Assembly: GCF_024585165.1 (NCBI RefSeq)
Contig: NZ_CP029008.1
Span: 4,402,001-4,466,000 of the forward strand
Source of the DNA: Bradyrhizobium sp. WBOS07
Lineage (GTDB): Bacteria > Pseudomonadota > Alphaproteobacteria > Rhizobiales > Xanthobacteraceae
DNA: 64,000 nt
Direction: 5' to 3'
Shown here: in pieces, positions 1 through 8,356 of the stretch
Layout of the letters: the number at the start of each line of letters is the position of its first letter
How positions within the stretch are numbered: position 1 is the stretch's first letter
Notes under the pieces: model-generated
What the model saw: the letters and a program-made list of their open reading frames with translations, nothing else
Databases searched by the model: none
What the model was told of the DNA's origin: nothing
Position numbers and translations under genes: made by a program

Positions 1-178
1 CGGCGCCTGGGCGGTACGGCCCGACGGCCAGGCCATGCTGCCGGTGACCGGCGGCGACACCCGCCAGCGCGAATTCGCCTACCGCGCCGGCGCCAACATC
101 GTGATGTACACCCTGACCGGCAATTACAAGGCCGACCAGGTGCACGCACCGGCCCTGATCGAACGGTTGGGGCAATAG
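1..178 (+). CDS. DUF4159 domain-containing protein, C-terminal fragment
   Basis: The reading frame is open from the left edge and stops at TAG 176-178. The visible 58 residues end in a segment with the core NIVMYTLTGNYKADQ and the tail ALIERLGQ, which I recognise as the C-terminus of the DUF4159 family. Full-length bradyrhizobial members are large membrane proteins with an N-terminal BatA-like region. The next gene starts 7 bases downstream on the same strand, so the two are probably co-transcribed, as in MoxR-DUF58-DUF4159 clusters. Function is unknown. The start and most of the protein lie outside the window. Confidence 0.8.
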   Translation, partial: GAWAVRPDGQAMLPVTGGDTRQREFAYRAGANIVMYTLTGNYKADQVHAPALIERLGQ

Positions 179-185
179 GATCGAG

Positions 186-2249
186 ATGAATTACGGCATC
201 GCATTCACGCCGCTCGTCCCCGCCATCGTGCTCTGGCTCGCGCTCGCCGCGATCGTCGTCATCGCGATCGTGCTGCTGGTGGCGCGGGCGCGCGGCGCTG
301 CCGTGCGCGTGGCCGCGCTGGCGCTGTTCCTGCTCGCGCTCGCCAACCCCTCCTTCACCCGCGAGGAACGCGAGCCCCTCACCTCGGTCGCCGCGATCGT
401 CGTCGACAAGAGCCCAAGCCAGAATTTCGGCAACCGCAATCGCGAGGCCGCAGCTGCGCAGGAAGCGCTGGTCGACAGCCTGAAGAAGATCAAGGGGCTT
501 GAGGTGCGCGTCGTCGATGCCGGACAGGCCGACGGCGAGACCGACGGCACCAGGCTGTTCGGCGCCCTCGCCTCGACCTTGTCGGACATTCCGGTCGACC
601 GCGTCGCCGGCGCGTTCCTGATCACCGACGGCCGCGTCCACGACATTCCGGCGAACGCCGCCGCGCTCGGCTTCCAGGCGCCGGTGCATGCGTTGATCAC
701 CGGCCAGAAGGACGAGCGCGACCGCCGCATCGCGATCACGGCCGCGCCGCGCTTCGGCATCGTCGGGCAGAGCCAGACCATCAGCTACCGCCTCGACGAC
801 CAGGGCGTGTCCGGCGAGCGCGCCAAGGTCACGATCCGCAGGGATGGCGAGGTCATCAACGAGCGCACGCTCTCGAGCGGCCAAGCCGCCAGCGTCGACG
901 TCGACATCAAGCATGCCGGACCGAACATCGTCGAGATCGAGGCCTCGCCGCTCGAGCGCGAGCTGACGCCGGTGAACAACCGCGCCGTCGTCGCCATCGA
1001 CGGCGTGCGCGACAAGCTGCGCGTGCTACTGGTCTCGGGCGAGCCGCATTCCGGGGAGCGCACCTGGCGCAACCTCTTGAAGTCCGACGCCAGCGTCGAT
1101 CTCGTGCACTTCACCATTCTGCGGCCGCCGGAGAAGCAGGACGGCACGCCGATCAACGAATTGTCGCTGATCGCGTTTCCGACCCGCGAATTGTTCCAGC
1201 AGAAGATCAACGAATTCCAGCTGATCATCTTCGACCGCTACGCCCGTCAGGGCGTGCTGCCGATCGCCTATTTCGACAACATCGCGCGCTATGTCCGCTC
1301 GGGCGGCGCGGTGCTGGTCTCGGCCGGCCCCGACTACGCCTCCACCACCAGCATCTGGCGCACGCCGCTGGATACGGTGCTGCCGGCCGAGCCGGTCGGG
1401 GTGACGGAAAAGCCGTTCTATGCGCATCTGTCCGACCTCGGCAAACGCCACCCCGTCACGCGCGGCCTCGAAGGCTCCGCCTCCGAGCCGCCGCGCTGGA
1501 GCCGGTTCTTCCGCACCGTTGATACCCGCAATTCCGTCAACCCACCGGTGATGACGGGTGTCGACGGCAAGCCGCTGTTGTTCCTGTCGCGCTTCGGCGA
1601 GGGCCGCGTCGCGCTGCTACTGTCCGACCACATCTGGCTGTGGGCGCGCGGCTATGAGGGCGGCGGCCCGCATCTGGACCTGCTCCGGCGGATGTCGCAC
1701 TGGCTGATGAAGCAGCCCGACCTCGACGAGGAGGCGCTGCGCCTCCAGGTGCAGGGCAAGAATCTCGTGGTGGTGCGCCAGACCATGGCGGACAGCGTCC
1801 AGCCGGTGAGCGTGACCTCGCCGTCCGGCGCCTCGCAGGATTTGACGCTGAGCCCAGGGGAGCCCGGCGAATGGCGCGCAAGCCTGCCGGCGAGCGAGCT
1901 TGGGCTGTGGCAGGCCACCGACGGCACACTGAAGGCGCTCATCAATGTCGGCCCGACCAATCCGAAGGAGTTTTCGGAAGTCACCTCCACGGTCGAGACC
2001 TTGAAGCCGCTGACGCAGGCGACCGGCGGCAACGCCGTGCGCGTCGCGAATGGCTCAAGCGTCGAGCTGCCGCGCGTCCTCCCGGTGCGTTCGGCCAGCG
2101 TCTTTGCCGGCGACGGCTGGATGGGGGTGCGGATGCGCGATGCCAGCGTCGTCAAGGGCGTCGGCGTGCTGCCGATCTTTGCCGGCCTGATTGGCCTGTT
2201 GCTGCTGCTCGGCGCGTTTGCGGCGACCTGGGTCCGCGAAGGGCGCTGA
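186..2249 (+). CDS. Membrane protein with VWA/GATase-like region
   Basis: A 687-residue protein. Two hydrophobic segments lie at about residues 12-31 and 38-55 and a third near 660-682, so the large middle part should face the periplasm between membrane anchors. After the second segment the sequence VVDKSPSQ fits the DxSxS metal-site motif of von Willebrand A domains. The region around residues 340-390 (GGAVLVSAGPDYAS) looks like the class I glutamine-amidotransferase-like fold often found in this family, without a clear catalytic triad. It lies 7 bases after the DUF4159 gene and is probably part of the same MoxR/DUF58-type cluster, which is thought to act in metal-dependent maturation or envelope stress. 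Exact function is unknown. Confidence 0.75.
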   Translation: MNYGIAFTPLVPAIVLWLALAAIVVIAIVLLVARARGAAVRVAALALFLLALANPSFTREEREPLTSVAAIVVDKSPSQNFGNRNREAAAAQEALVDSLKKIKGLEVRVVDAGQADGETDGTRLFGALASTLSDIPVDRVAGAFLITDGRVHDIPANAAALGFQAPVHALITGQKDERDRRIAITAAPRFGIVGQSQTISYRLDDQGVSGERAKVTIRRDGEVINERTLSSGQAASVDVDIKHAGPNIVEIEASPLERELTPVNNRAVVAIDGVRDKLRVLLVSGEPHSGERTWRNLLKSDASVDLVHFTILRPPEKQDGTPINELSLIAFPTRELFQQKINEFQLIIFDRYARQGVLPIAYFDNIARYVRSGGAVLVSAGPDYASTTSIWRTPLDTVLPAEPVGVTEKPFYAHLSDLGKRHPVTRGLEGSASEPPRWSRFFRTVDTRNSVNPPVMTGVDGKPLLFLSRFGEGRVALLLSDHIWLWARGYEGGGPHLDLLRRMSHWLMKQPDLDEEALRLQVQGKNLVVVRQTMADSVQPVSVTSPSGASQDLTLSPGEPGEWRASLPASELGLWQATDGTLKALINVGPTNPKEFSEVTSTVETLKPLTQATGGNAVRVANGSSVELPRVLPVRSASVFAGDGWMGVRMRDASVVKGVGVLPIFAGLIGLLLLLGAFAATWVREGR

Positions 2250-2332
2250 ACGCTCCGTTGCTCGAACGCCACATCGGCCTGTCACCCGCGCTGGGCGGGT
2301 TGGAGTGCCGTTGACATCAGCTGACGATTGGA

Positions 2333-2355
2333 GCGATGTTACATTATAACATCGC
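2333..2355. promoter_or_regulatory. Zur-box-like palindrome
   Basis: A perfect 9-5-9 inverted repeat: left arm GCGATGTTA, spacer CATTA, right arm TAACATCGC. The core ATGTTA-N5-TAACAT resembles zinc-uptake-regulator (Zur) operators of alphaproteobacteria. It lies 48 bases before the preferred DUF2946 start and 17 bases after a TTGACA hexamer at 2311-2316, so a bound repressor would cover the promoter. The palindrome is seen directly; binding by Zur is inference from motif and downstream genes. Confidence 0.65.
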
Positions 2356-2403
2356 GACGCCCCAGGGACTGGGCGCCTCGCGATGTGGGGGTGGCGTTTT
2401 CCG

Positions 2404-2808
2404 ATGAAGTGGTTCCGGTCGAATCTCAGGCACGGCGCCCGGCTCGCGTTGTTCGCGATGCTGGTGCAGCTCGCGCTGACGTTCGGCCACAGTCATTGGT
2501 TCGCTCAGGCCGCTACCCTGGCCCAGTCCACGCTCCACCAAGTCGATGGCAGCAAGGATCAAGCTGCGGGCGACCACGCGGCCGTTCACAAGCAATCGCC
2601 CTCAAGCCCCGACCGCGACCACCCCGGCGAGGACCATTGCGCGATCTGCACCGTCGTCGCGATGGCGGGCACGATCCTGTTCGCGACGCCGCCCCTGTTG
2701 CAGCTGCCGCAGGCGATCGACCTGCTCTATCGCACCACCGATGCCGAATTCCTCCATCTGAAATCGGCCGGCACGGCGTTCCAGCCGCGCGCACCTCCCG
2801 CCTCCTGA
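2404..2808 (+). CDS. DUF2946 family His/Cys-rich secreted protein
   Basis: About 134 residues from ATG 2404, which has a G-rich stretch (GGGGGTGG) about 12 bases upstream; an in-frame ATG at 2383 would add 7 residues. The N-terminus (RSNLRHGARLALFAMLVQLALTFG) is a signal peptide or membrane anchor. The rest carries many His and Asp residues and a C-terminal DHCAICTVVA motif followed by a hydrophobic stretch, the layout of DUF2946 proteins. These usually sit beside metal-linked TonB receptors and are suspected to bind metal in the periplasm. Here it follows a Zur-box-like site and precedes a ZnuD-like receptor by 147 bases, suggesting a zinc role. Function is not established. Confidence 0.75.
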   Translation: MKWFRSNLRHGARLALFAMLVQLALTFGHSHWFAQAATLAQSTLHQVDGSKDQAAGDHAAVHKQSPSSPDRDHPGEDHCAICTVVAMAGTILFATPPLLQLPQAIDLLYRTTDAEFLHLKSAGTAFQPRAPPAS

Positions 2809-2955
2809 CTCCCGACACCACTTGATCACGCCCGCCGTCGCGCTCTCAGGCGCTCGGCCGGGAAAAGTTGAAGTCGAATTCCGTCGCACCGCGGCGGCAG
2901 GCCGCCTCCGATCAGCAGACCATCATCCGGACGGCGCCTGACTGGAATCAGGACA

Positions 2956-5334
2956 ATGTCATTCAAATCGCGACGCGCGCAACGACTTGGCGGAGCAAGC
3001 CTGCTCCTGCTCGGCGCTGCCGCCACGCCCGCCTTCGCCCAAACGCCTGCACAGGACAAATCGTCGACCGAGATTCCCGCCGTCACCGTGACGGCGCCAA
3101 GCCCGATCGTGCGCAGGGCGGTGGTGCCGTCCCGCAACCCAGGCCGCGGTACACGGACCGCACGGGTGCGCAGCCGCGAGCAAGCGGCGGAAGCAACGCC
3201 GGCAGCCCCGGTGCCCGCCGCGCCTCAGCAGGGCGTGCTGCCTGTTGTGACCGATCAGTTCGCGACTGTCACCGTGGTGCCGAACGAGGAGATCCGGCGC
3301 AACGGCGGCGGCACGCTCGGCGATCTCCTGTTCTCCAGGCCCGGCATCACCGGCTCTGAATACGCTCCCGGCGCCTCCAGCCGCCCCATCATTCGCGGGC
3401 TCGACACCAACCGTGTCGGCATCGTCGAGAACGGCACCGGCAGCAACGGCGCGTCCGATCTCGGCGAGGATCACTTCGTGCCGGTTGATCCGCTGGCAGC
3501 CAACCAGGTCGAGGTCATCCGCGGACCGGCGACGCTGCGCTACGGCTCCACCGCGATCGGCGGCGTGGTCAGCGCAACCAACAATCGAATTCCGGATGCC
3601 TTGCCATCCTGCACGGCGCCCTTTGCAACTTACGGACTCCCGACCAAGGCGCCTCTGGCAAACATGGGTTCGCCGGGCTGCATCACTGCGGAAACGCGGA
3701 CGGCCGTGACTTCGGTCGATCGCGGCACCGAAGGTGCCGTACTGCTCGACGCCGGCGGCGGTAACTTTGCCGTGCACGCCGATGCCTTTGGCCGCAAGGC
3801 CGGCGACTACAGCATCCCGAGCTACCCGTTCTTGACCGACCCGACGCTGCCGTTCAACGGTCGCCAGCCGAATTCGGCATCGCAGGCCTACGGCGGATCT
3901 GTCGGCGGCTCCTACATCTTCGATGGCGGATACGTTGGCGCGGCGATCACGCAGCACAACGCGCTCTACCACATTCCCGGTATCGAGGGCAGCGAGTTCC
4001 TGACGCGGATCGACGGACGACAAACAAAGTTCACGACAAAAGGCGAATATCGGCCGGACGCTGCGGCCATCGATGCGATTCGGTTCTGGGCTGGGGCAAC
4101 CGACTATAAACACGATGAGGTCGGGCTCGCCGACTCTGCCGATCTCACCTCCCTCGGCGTGAGACAGACCTTTACCAGCAAGGAACAGGAAGGCCGCGTC
4201 GAGGTGCAGCTTGCGCCGTTCGACGTTCGCTTTGCTGCGCTGACCACCGCCGTGGGCGTTCAGGCGTCGCACCAGAAGCTGACCGCGCCGAGTCCGGACG
4301 ATCCAGTCAGTCCGATCAACGGTCTGTTCGATCCGAACAAGAACACGAAGGTCGCCGGGTACATCTTCAACGAGTTCAAGTTCAGCGAAGCGACCAAGGC
4401 TCAGATCGCCGGACGCATCGAGAGCGCAAGGTTGAGCGGTACGGCGCCAGCCTTCGTCCCCGATGTATTCGACCTCACCGTCGATCCCGCCGCGATCGGC
4501 CCCGCAACGGCAGTCAACCGCAACTTCACGCCGGTGAGCGGGAGCGTCGGCCTGATCCACAGCCTTCCGTGGGATCTGGTCGCGAGCATCACCGGCCAAT
4601 ATGTCGAGCGTGCGCCGAAACCGGCGGAGTTGTTTTCGCGCGGCGGCCACGACGCCACCACCACTTTCGACATAGGCAATCCCAATCTCGGCATTGAGAC
4701 CGCCAAGTCGGTCGAGGCGGGACTGCGGCGGGCGGTAGGACCGCTTCGCTTCGAAATCACCGGCTACTACACCAAGTTCAACGGATTTATCTACCGGCGC
4801 CTGACCGGCAACACATGTGAGGACGGCGTTTGCCAGCTTGGCGCGGGCCTCGAACTGAATCAGGCGGTCTATTCGCAGCGCGACGCGACATTCCGGGGCG
4901 GCGAATTCCAGTTCCAGTACGACGTGATGCCGGTCTGGAACGGGATCTGGGGCATCGAAGGTCAGTACGACATCGTGCGCGCGACCTTCGACGACGGCAC
5001 CAACGTGCCACGCATTCCGCCCCAGCGGCTGGGCGGTGGTGTGTACTATCGCGACGCCGACTGGTTTGCGCGGATCAACCTGCTGCACGCGTTCGCGCAG
5101 AACGACATCGCACCGATCGCGGAGACGCCGACGCCTGGCTACAACCTGCTAAGGGCCGAGGTCAGCTACAAGACGAAGCTCGATCAAAGCTGGTTCGGCG
5201 CGCGCGAGATGCATGTTGGGCTCGTCGGCAACAACCTGCTGAACGAGAACATCCGCAATGCCGTCTCCTTCAATAAGGATCAGGTGCTGTTACCCGGCAT
5301 CGGCGTGCGGGCGTTCGCGAACTTCAAGTTCTAG
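2956..5334 (+). CDS. TonB-dependent outer-membrane receptor, ZnuD-like
   Basis: A 792-residue outer-membrane receptor. Residues 1-29 form a signal peptide ending AFAQ, and IPAVTVTAP just after it is a possible TonB box. The plug (about residues 95-215) holds QVEVIRGPATLRYGS followed by GGVVSATNNRIP; the last part matches the VNxxDNRIP region of ZnuD-type zinc receptors. The rest is the 22-strand barrel and the chain ends in Phe (ANFKF), as outer-membrane proteins do. ATG 2956 has AGGA upstream. A Zur-like operator and a His/Cys-rich DUF2946 gene precede it, so zinc is the most likely substrate. No long His-rich loop as in some ZnuD proteins is evident, so another metal or chelate remains possible. 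Confidence 0.85.
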   Translation: MSFKSRRAQRLGGASLLLLGAAATPAFAQTPAQDKSSTEIPAVTVTAPSPIVRRAVVPSRNPGRGTRTARVRSREQAAEATPAAPVPAAPQQGVLPVVTDQFATVTVVPNEEIRRNGGGTLGDLLFSRPGITGSEYAPGASSRPIIRGLDTNRVGIVENGTGSNGASDLGEDHFVPVDPLAANQVEVIRGPATLRYGSTAIGGVVSATNNRIPDALPSCTAPFATYGLPTKAPLANMGSPGCITAETRTAVTSVDRGTEGAVLLDAGGGNFAVHADAFGRKAGDYSIPSYPFLTDPTLPFNGRQPNSASQAYGGSVGGSYIFDGGYVGAAITQHNALYHIPGIEGSEFLTRIDGRQTKFTTKGEYRPDAAAIDAIRFWAGATDYKHDEVGLADSADLTSLGVRQTFTSKEQEGRVEVQLAPFDVRFAALTTAVGVQASHQKLTAPSPDDPVSPINGLFDPNKNTKVAGYIFNEFKFSEATKAQIAGRIESARLSGTAPAFVPDVFDLTVDPAAIGPATAVNRNFTPVSGSVGLIHSLPWDLVASITGQYVERAPKPAELFSRGGHDATTTFDIGNPNLGIETAKSVEAGLRRAVGPLRFEITGYYTKFNGFIYRRLTGNTCEDGVCQLGAGLELNQAVYSQRDATFRGGEFQFQYDVMPVWNGIWGIEGQYDIVRATFDDGTNVPRIPPQRLGGGVYYRDADWFARINLLHAFAQNDIAPIAETPTPGYNLLRAEVSYKTKLDQSWFGAREMHVGLVGNNLLNENIRNAVSFNKDQVLLPGIGVRAFANFKF

Positions 5335-5656
5335 GCTTGACGTCGGTCGGGGCCTGCGGGCCCCGGCATACATGCCGTCATTGCGAGACGTGGGCGCTGC
5401 TCCTCCAATTGACGGCGGCGTAGCCGGATGGAGCGCTGCGAGCCTATCGCGCCTGCGCCGACGAGCCGGCATCGAAACCGGGCGATCAAGGCGCCCGCGG
5501 CCTCGCGCGGCCAGGCCGGACTCGGCGGCCTCTTTGTCCGTTCGGACGGTACAGCAAGACGTTCGATCGGCAAGTACGGCTTGCAGAACCATAGGCAGCA
5601 GAAGCAATATGTATCTGGGAAGATTTGATGTAGCTCAACATTCACCATATCGCTTC
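5335..5656. other. Gap without a recognisable gene
   Basis: Several overlapping open frames cross this stretch, but none has a ribosome site, a recognisable domain or a plausible composition; they look like chance frames in GC-rich DNA. I see no tRNA or strong terminator. The far end leads into the hairpin and leader of the DUF3551 gene. Confidence 0.5.
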
Positions 5657-5679
5657 GGTGCCAGCTCACTGCTGGCACC
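5657..5679 (+). promoter_or_regulatory. Perfect 9-bp hairpin in the DUF3551 leader
   Basis: Arms GGTGCCAGC and GCTGGCACC enclose the loop TCACT. It ends 12 bases before the GGAGG ribosome site of the following gene. No T-run follows directly, so it is a weak candidate for a terminator; an RNA-stability element or post-transcriptional control element is possible. The structure is seen; the role is inference. Confidence 0.4.
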
Positions 5680-5700
5680 CTGCTCTTGAATGGAGGTACG

Positions 5701-5946
5701 ATGCGCACGATCCTTCTCATACTGATGCTCATGGCACCCATCACCACCGCTCATGCTGAATATGATTATCCTTGGTGCGTCTATGGTGGAGAGCTCGGCC
5801 CCTCCGGCGAGTGTCTTTACCGAACAAGAGAGCAGTGTCTGGCCTCGGCATCCGGCCGGTGGAATACATACTGCGATGTGAACCGGTACGTTCTGTTCCA
5901 GCAGCGCGCATTGCAGCCGCGGCCGAAGAAAGCTCCTCGCCATTGA
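5701..5946 (+). CDS. DUF3551 family small secreted protein
   Basis: An 81-residue protein from ATG 5701, preceded by GGAGG at 5692-5696. A TTG start at 5686 is possible but would lie before the ribosome site. Residues 1-19 are a signal peptide (MRTILLILMLMAPITTAHAE). The mature part has the DUF3551 pattern: YPWCVYGG, GECLYRTREQC and YCDVNRY, giving four Cys that could form two disulfides. The C-terminus is basic (QPRPKKAPRH). DUF3551 proteins are numerous in Bradyrhizobium and have no known function. A paralogue lies at 14859-15251 on the other strand. Confidence 0.85.
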   Translation: MRTILLILMLMAPITTAHAEYDYPWCVYGGELGPSGECLYRTREQCLASASGRWNTYCDVNRYVLFQQRALQPRPKKAPRH

Positions 5947-6090
5947 GAGACAATGTGCGGACGGGCGTTCTCTTCTCGACGCTGGAAGAAAGTACCGCTT
6001 ATCCGCTGCCGGATCGCGAGCTGCTTTTCGACAGGCGATGGAGCGCGCTTCGGGTCATCCGCGCCGGCCGAGCCCAGCGGCAGCCCAATC

Positions 6091-6606
6091 TTATCCCCGC
6101 GCCTTGCTCCAGTCGGGGCCCACCGTCCCCGACACGCCCTCGAAGGCGCCGTCGACGAGCTCGAACACCAGGATACGGGCGGCATCGACCGGGCCCGGCA
6201 TCGTGACGCGGCCCTTCGGCACCGGCTTGAAGCCGACACGACTGTAATAGGGCTCGTCGCCGACCAGCAGCACGAGACGGTGGCCTCTCGCCTTCGCGTC
6301 CTTCAGCGCACGCTCCATCAGCAGACGGCCGACCCCGTGGCCGCGGAACGGCGGCTCGACGGTGAGCGGCCCGAGCAGCAGGGCCGGCGTCTCGCCGATC
6401 AAGATCGGCAACTGCCGGACCGAGCCGACCAGCAGCGTGCCGATGCGGGCGGTGAAGGACAATTCGAGCAGATGGTCGACGTGCTCGCGAATCCGATAGG
6501 CGCTGAGCACGAAACGGCCGGGACCGAAGGTGCGTTCATGCAGCCGCTCGATCGACTGGGCGTCGCCGGCGGCCTCGGGGAGGACGGTGAGTGAAAGGTC
6601 GGTCAT
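6091..6606 (-). CDS. GNAT family N-acetyltransferase
   Basis: A 171-residue acetyltransferase, taking the start MTDLSLTVLPEA; 13 further codons upstream are open but not family-like. The acetyl-CoA-binding motif A is clear in LTVEPPFRGHGVGRLLME (R-G-x-G-x-G), followed by the family's late strand and GFKPVP. Its overall shape resembles YhbS-type proteins, which transfer acetyl groups to small molecules or proteins; the acceptor cannot be told from sequence. It is followed on the same strand of the map by a Nudix gene, but no shared operon is evident. Confidence 0.8.
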   Translation of the reverse strand: MTDLSLTVLPEAAGDAQSIERLHERTFGPGRFVLSAYRIREHVDHLLELSFTARIGTLLVGSVRQLPILIGETPALLLGPLTVEPPFRGHGVGRLLMERALKDAKARGHRLVLLVGDEPYYSRVGFKPVPKGRVTMPGPVDAARILVFELVDGAFEGVSGTVGPDWSKARG

Positions 6607-6756
6607 GGCAATCGCGGGATAGCATTGGAACGCGGCGCGGTCCATTGGGCAGCGAAGCCGCTCGGGTCCATTTTGGGGCGCCGATCCGACAGGTGTTCAG
6701 AGACCTCAGCTCGCTCCTGTCGAATGACGATCCTCATGCGCAGACACGGCCCGCCC

Positions 6757-7248
6757 TCACCGCCACGTCGCAATCAGGGGCCGGCCGTCGAGCACTTCCG
6801 CGATCCGCAGCCGCGTGCCGGACGTGGTCCCCTCGGGCAGCGCATCGGTCGCGAAGAACCCGCATTCGACGATCTCGCGGTTGGGTGCGGGCAGCCGGTT
6901 CTGGCTGAACTGCCTGACCACGTAGACGGCGACGTGGTCGCGGCGCGAGACGTGGCTGTTGAGGAAGATACCATGCAGGATCGCCTCGCCGGTGAGATGG
7001 ATGTCGCCCTCCTCCTTGAGCTCGCGCCGCATCGCCTCATCCATGGTCTCGCCGAAATCGACGCCGCCGCCGGGCAGGTACCAACCGCTGACATAGCTGT
7101 GCCTGACCAGGAAGACCCGGTTGTCGGCATCCAGCACCACGGCGCGGACGCCGAGCGTCATGCCGCGCACCAGGAGAAAATAGGCGTGGAAGAAGCGCCG
7201 CAGCAGCGGCTCGGCTCTGCGTCGGGCTCGGTTCAGACGTTCTCCCAT
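6757..7248 (-). CDS. Nudix hydrolase
   Basis: A 163-residue protein starting MGERLNRARRRAEP, with GAGGAAG upstream of the ATG. The Nudix box is complete: GGGVDFGETMDEAMRRELKE followed by EGDI fits G-x5-E-x7-REUxEExGU, so the magnesium-dependent hydrolase site should be active on a nucleoside diphosphate linked to another group. The basic N-terminal 30 residues (RRRAEPLLRRFFHAYFLLVRG) precede the fold. Substrate is unknown. The divergent metallophosphoesterase starts 92 bases away. Confidence 0.85.
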   Translation of the reverse strand: MGERLNRARRRAEPLLRRFFHAYFLLVRGMTLGVRAVVLDADNRVFLVRHSYVSGWYLPGGGVDFGETMDEAMRRELKEEGDIHLTGEAILHGIFLNSHVSRRDHVAVYVVRQFSQNRLPAPNREIVECGFFATDALPEGTTSGTRLRIAEVLDGRPLIATWR

Positions 7249-7340
7249 CAGGCTTCCTCGACGCCGCGGCTCAGGCCGTGCTTGCGCACTGCTTGCGAGC
7301 TTGCCATTACAGCGGAGCAATAGCGAGGCAATCGCGCCCC

Positions 7341-8237
7341 ATGACTCCCAACAGGCTGGCTCCCTTCACGCTCGCCCATCTGTCCGATCCGCATCTTCCG
7401 CCGCTGCCGAAACCGCGGCTGATCGAACTCGCGGGCAAGCGCGCCTTCGGCTACGTCAACTGGACCCGCAACCGCCACAAGTACCAGCGCCGCGAGGTGC
7501 TCGACGCGCTGGTCGCGGACATGAAGGCGCAGGCGCCCGACCACATCGCGGTGACGGGCGACCTCGTCAATCTCGCGCTGGAAGCCGAGTTCGCGCCTGC
7601 CCGCGCCTGGCTCGACGATGTCGGCCCGCCCGACCGCGTCACGACGATTCCCGGCAATCACGACGCCTATGTCCGAGCTACCTCGCACCGCTTCGGCGAG
7701 ACCTTTGCGCCCTATCTTGCGGGCGACGACGGCCGCGTCGGTTTTCCCTCGGTGCGCCGGCGCGGGCCGCTCGCGCTGATCAGCCTGTCGACGGCGGTGC
7801 CGACGCTGCCGCTGATGGCAACGGGCACGCTCGGACGCGATCAGCTCGCCGCCCTCGAAACGGTCCTGGAACGGCTCGCGACCGAGGACGTCTTCCGCGT
7901 GCTGCTGGTGCATCATCCCCTGAAATCCGACGCCCGTCAGAAGCGTATGACGGACGCGCCCGCGCTGCTCGAGCTGCTCAAGCGCCACGGCGTCGAGCTG
8001 ATCCTGCACGGGCACGACCACGTTCATTCGACCGTGTGGGTCGAGGGTCCCAACGGCGACATTCCTGCGCTCGGCGTGCCCTCGGCCTCCGCGCTTGCGC
8101 ACGGACGCTATCCGGCGGCGGCGTATAATCTGCTCCGGATCGAGAAGGACAATGCCGGCTGGCGCTGCGAGCAGACGGTGCGGAGCCTGGGGGCGGGTTT
8201 TCAGGTCGGGCAGATCAAGCATGTGAGGTTGATTTAG
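7341..8237 (+). CDS. Metallophosphoesterase (calcineurin-like)
   Basis: A 298-residue cytoplasmic protein from ATG 7341. All metal-binding blocks of the calcineurin-like superfamily are present in order: LSDPHL (D-x-H), GDLVN, GNHDAY, LVHHPL, and HGHDHVH. The fold needs two divalent metals and hydrolyses phosphomono- or phosphodiesters; the family resembles cyclic-AMP phosphodiesterase CpdA-like proteins, but the true substrate is unknown. The upstream frame from 7278 lacks family similarity, so the start at MTPNRLAPFTLAHLSD is preferred. It ends just before an intergenic palindrome. Confidence 0.85.
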   Translation: MTPNRLAPFTLAHLSDPHLPPLPKPRLIELAGKRAFGYVNWTRNRHKYQRREVLDALVADMKAQAPDHIAVTGDLVNLALEAEFAPARAWLDDVGPPDRVTTIPGNHDAYVRATSHRFGETFAPYLAGDDGRVGFPSVRRRGPLALISLSTAVPTLPLMATGTLGRDQLAALETVLERLATEDVFRVLLVHHPLKSDARQKRMTDAPALLELLKRHGVELILHGHDHVHSTVWVEGPNGDIPALGVPSASALAHGRYPAAAYNLLRIEKDNAGWRCEQTVRSLGAGFQVGQIKHVRLI

Positions 8238-8258
8238 GGCCGGCGTCGTTGCGGGTCC

Positions 8259-8345
8259 GTAGCCCGGATGGAGCGAAGCGCAATCCGGGGCAGCGCGCCT
8301 GTGGCAACAGGTTTCCCGGATTGCGCTTCGCTCCATCCGGGCTAC
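8259..8345. repeat. Intergenic palindrome, family A copy 1
   Basis: Two perfect 31-base inverted arms, 8259-8289 and 8315-8345, separated by 25 bases. The arms begin GTAGCCCGGATGG and end GCGCAATCCGGG. A second copy with one arm mismatch is at 38664-38746. It sits between convergent genes and may act as a transcription stop or as a mobile short repeat. Confidence 0.85.
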
Positions 8346-8356
8346 GAGAACCGTCG

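Noticed and set aside
2809..2955. Possible cobalamin riboswitch before the TonB receptor
   Set aside because: The conserved B12-box core and its neighbouring conserved blocks are not present; a Zur-like operator upstream explains control better.
2959..5088. Long open frame on the minus strand across the TonB receptor gene
   Set aside because: It is the complement of a clear family member; composition is Arg/Ala/Gly-biased and no domain or ribosome site is seen.
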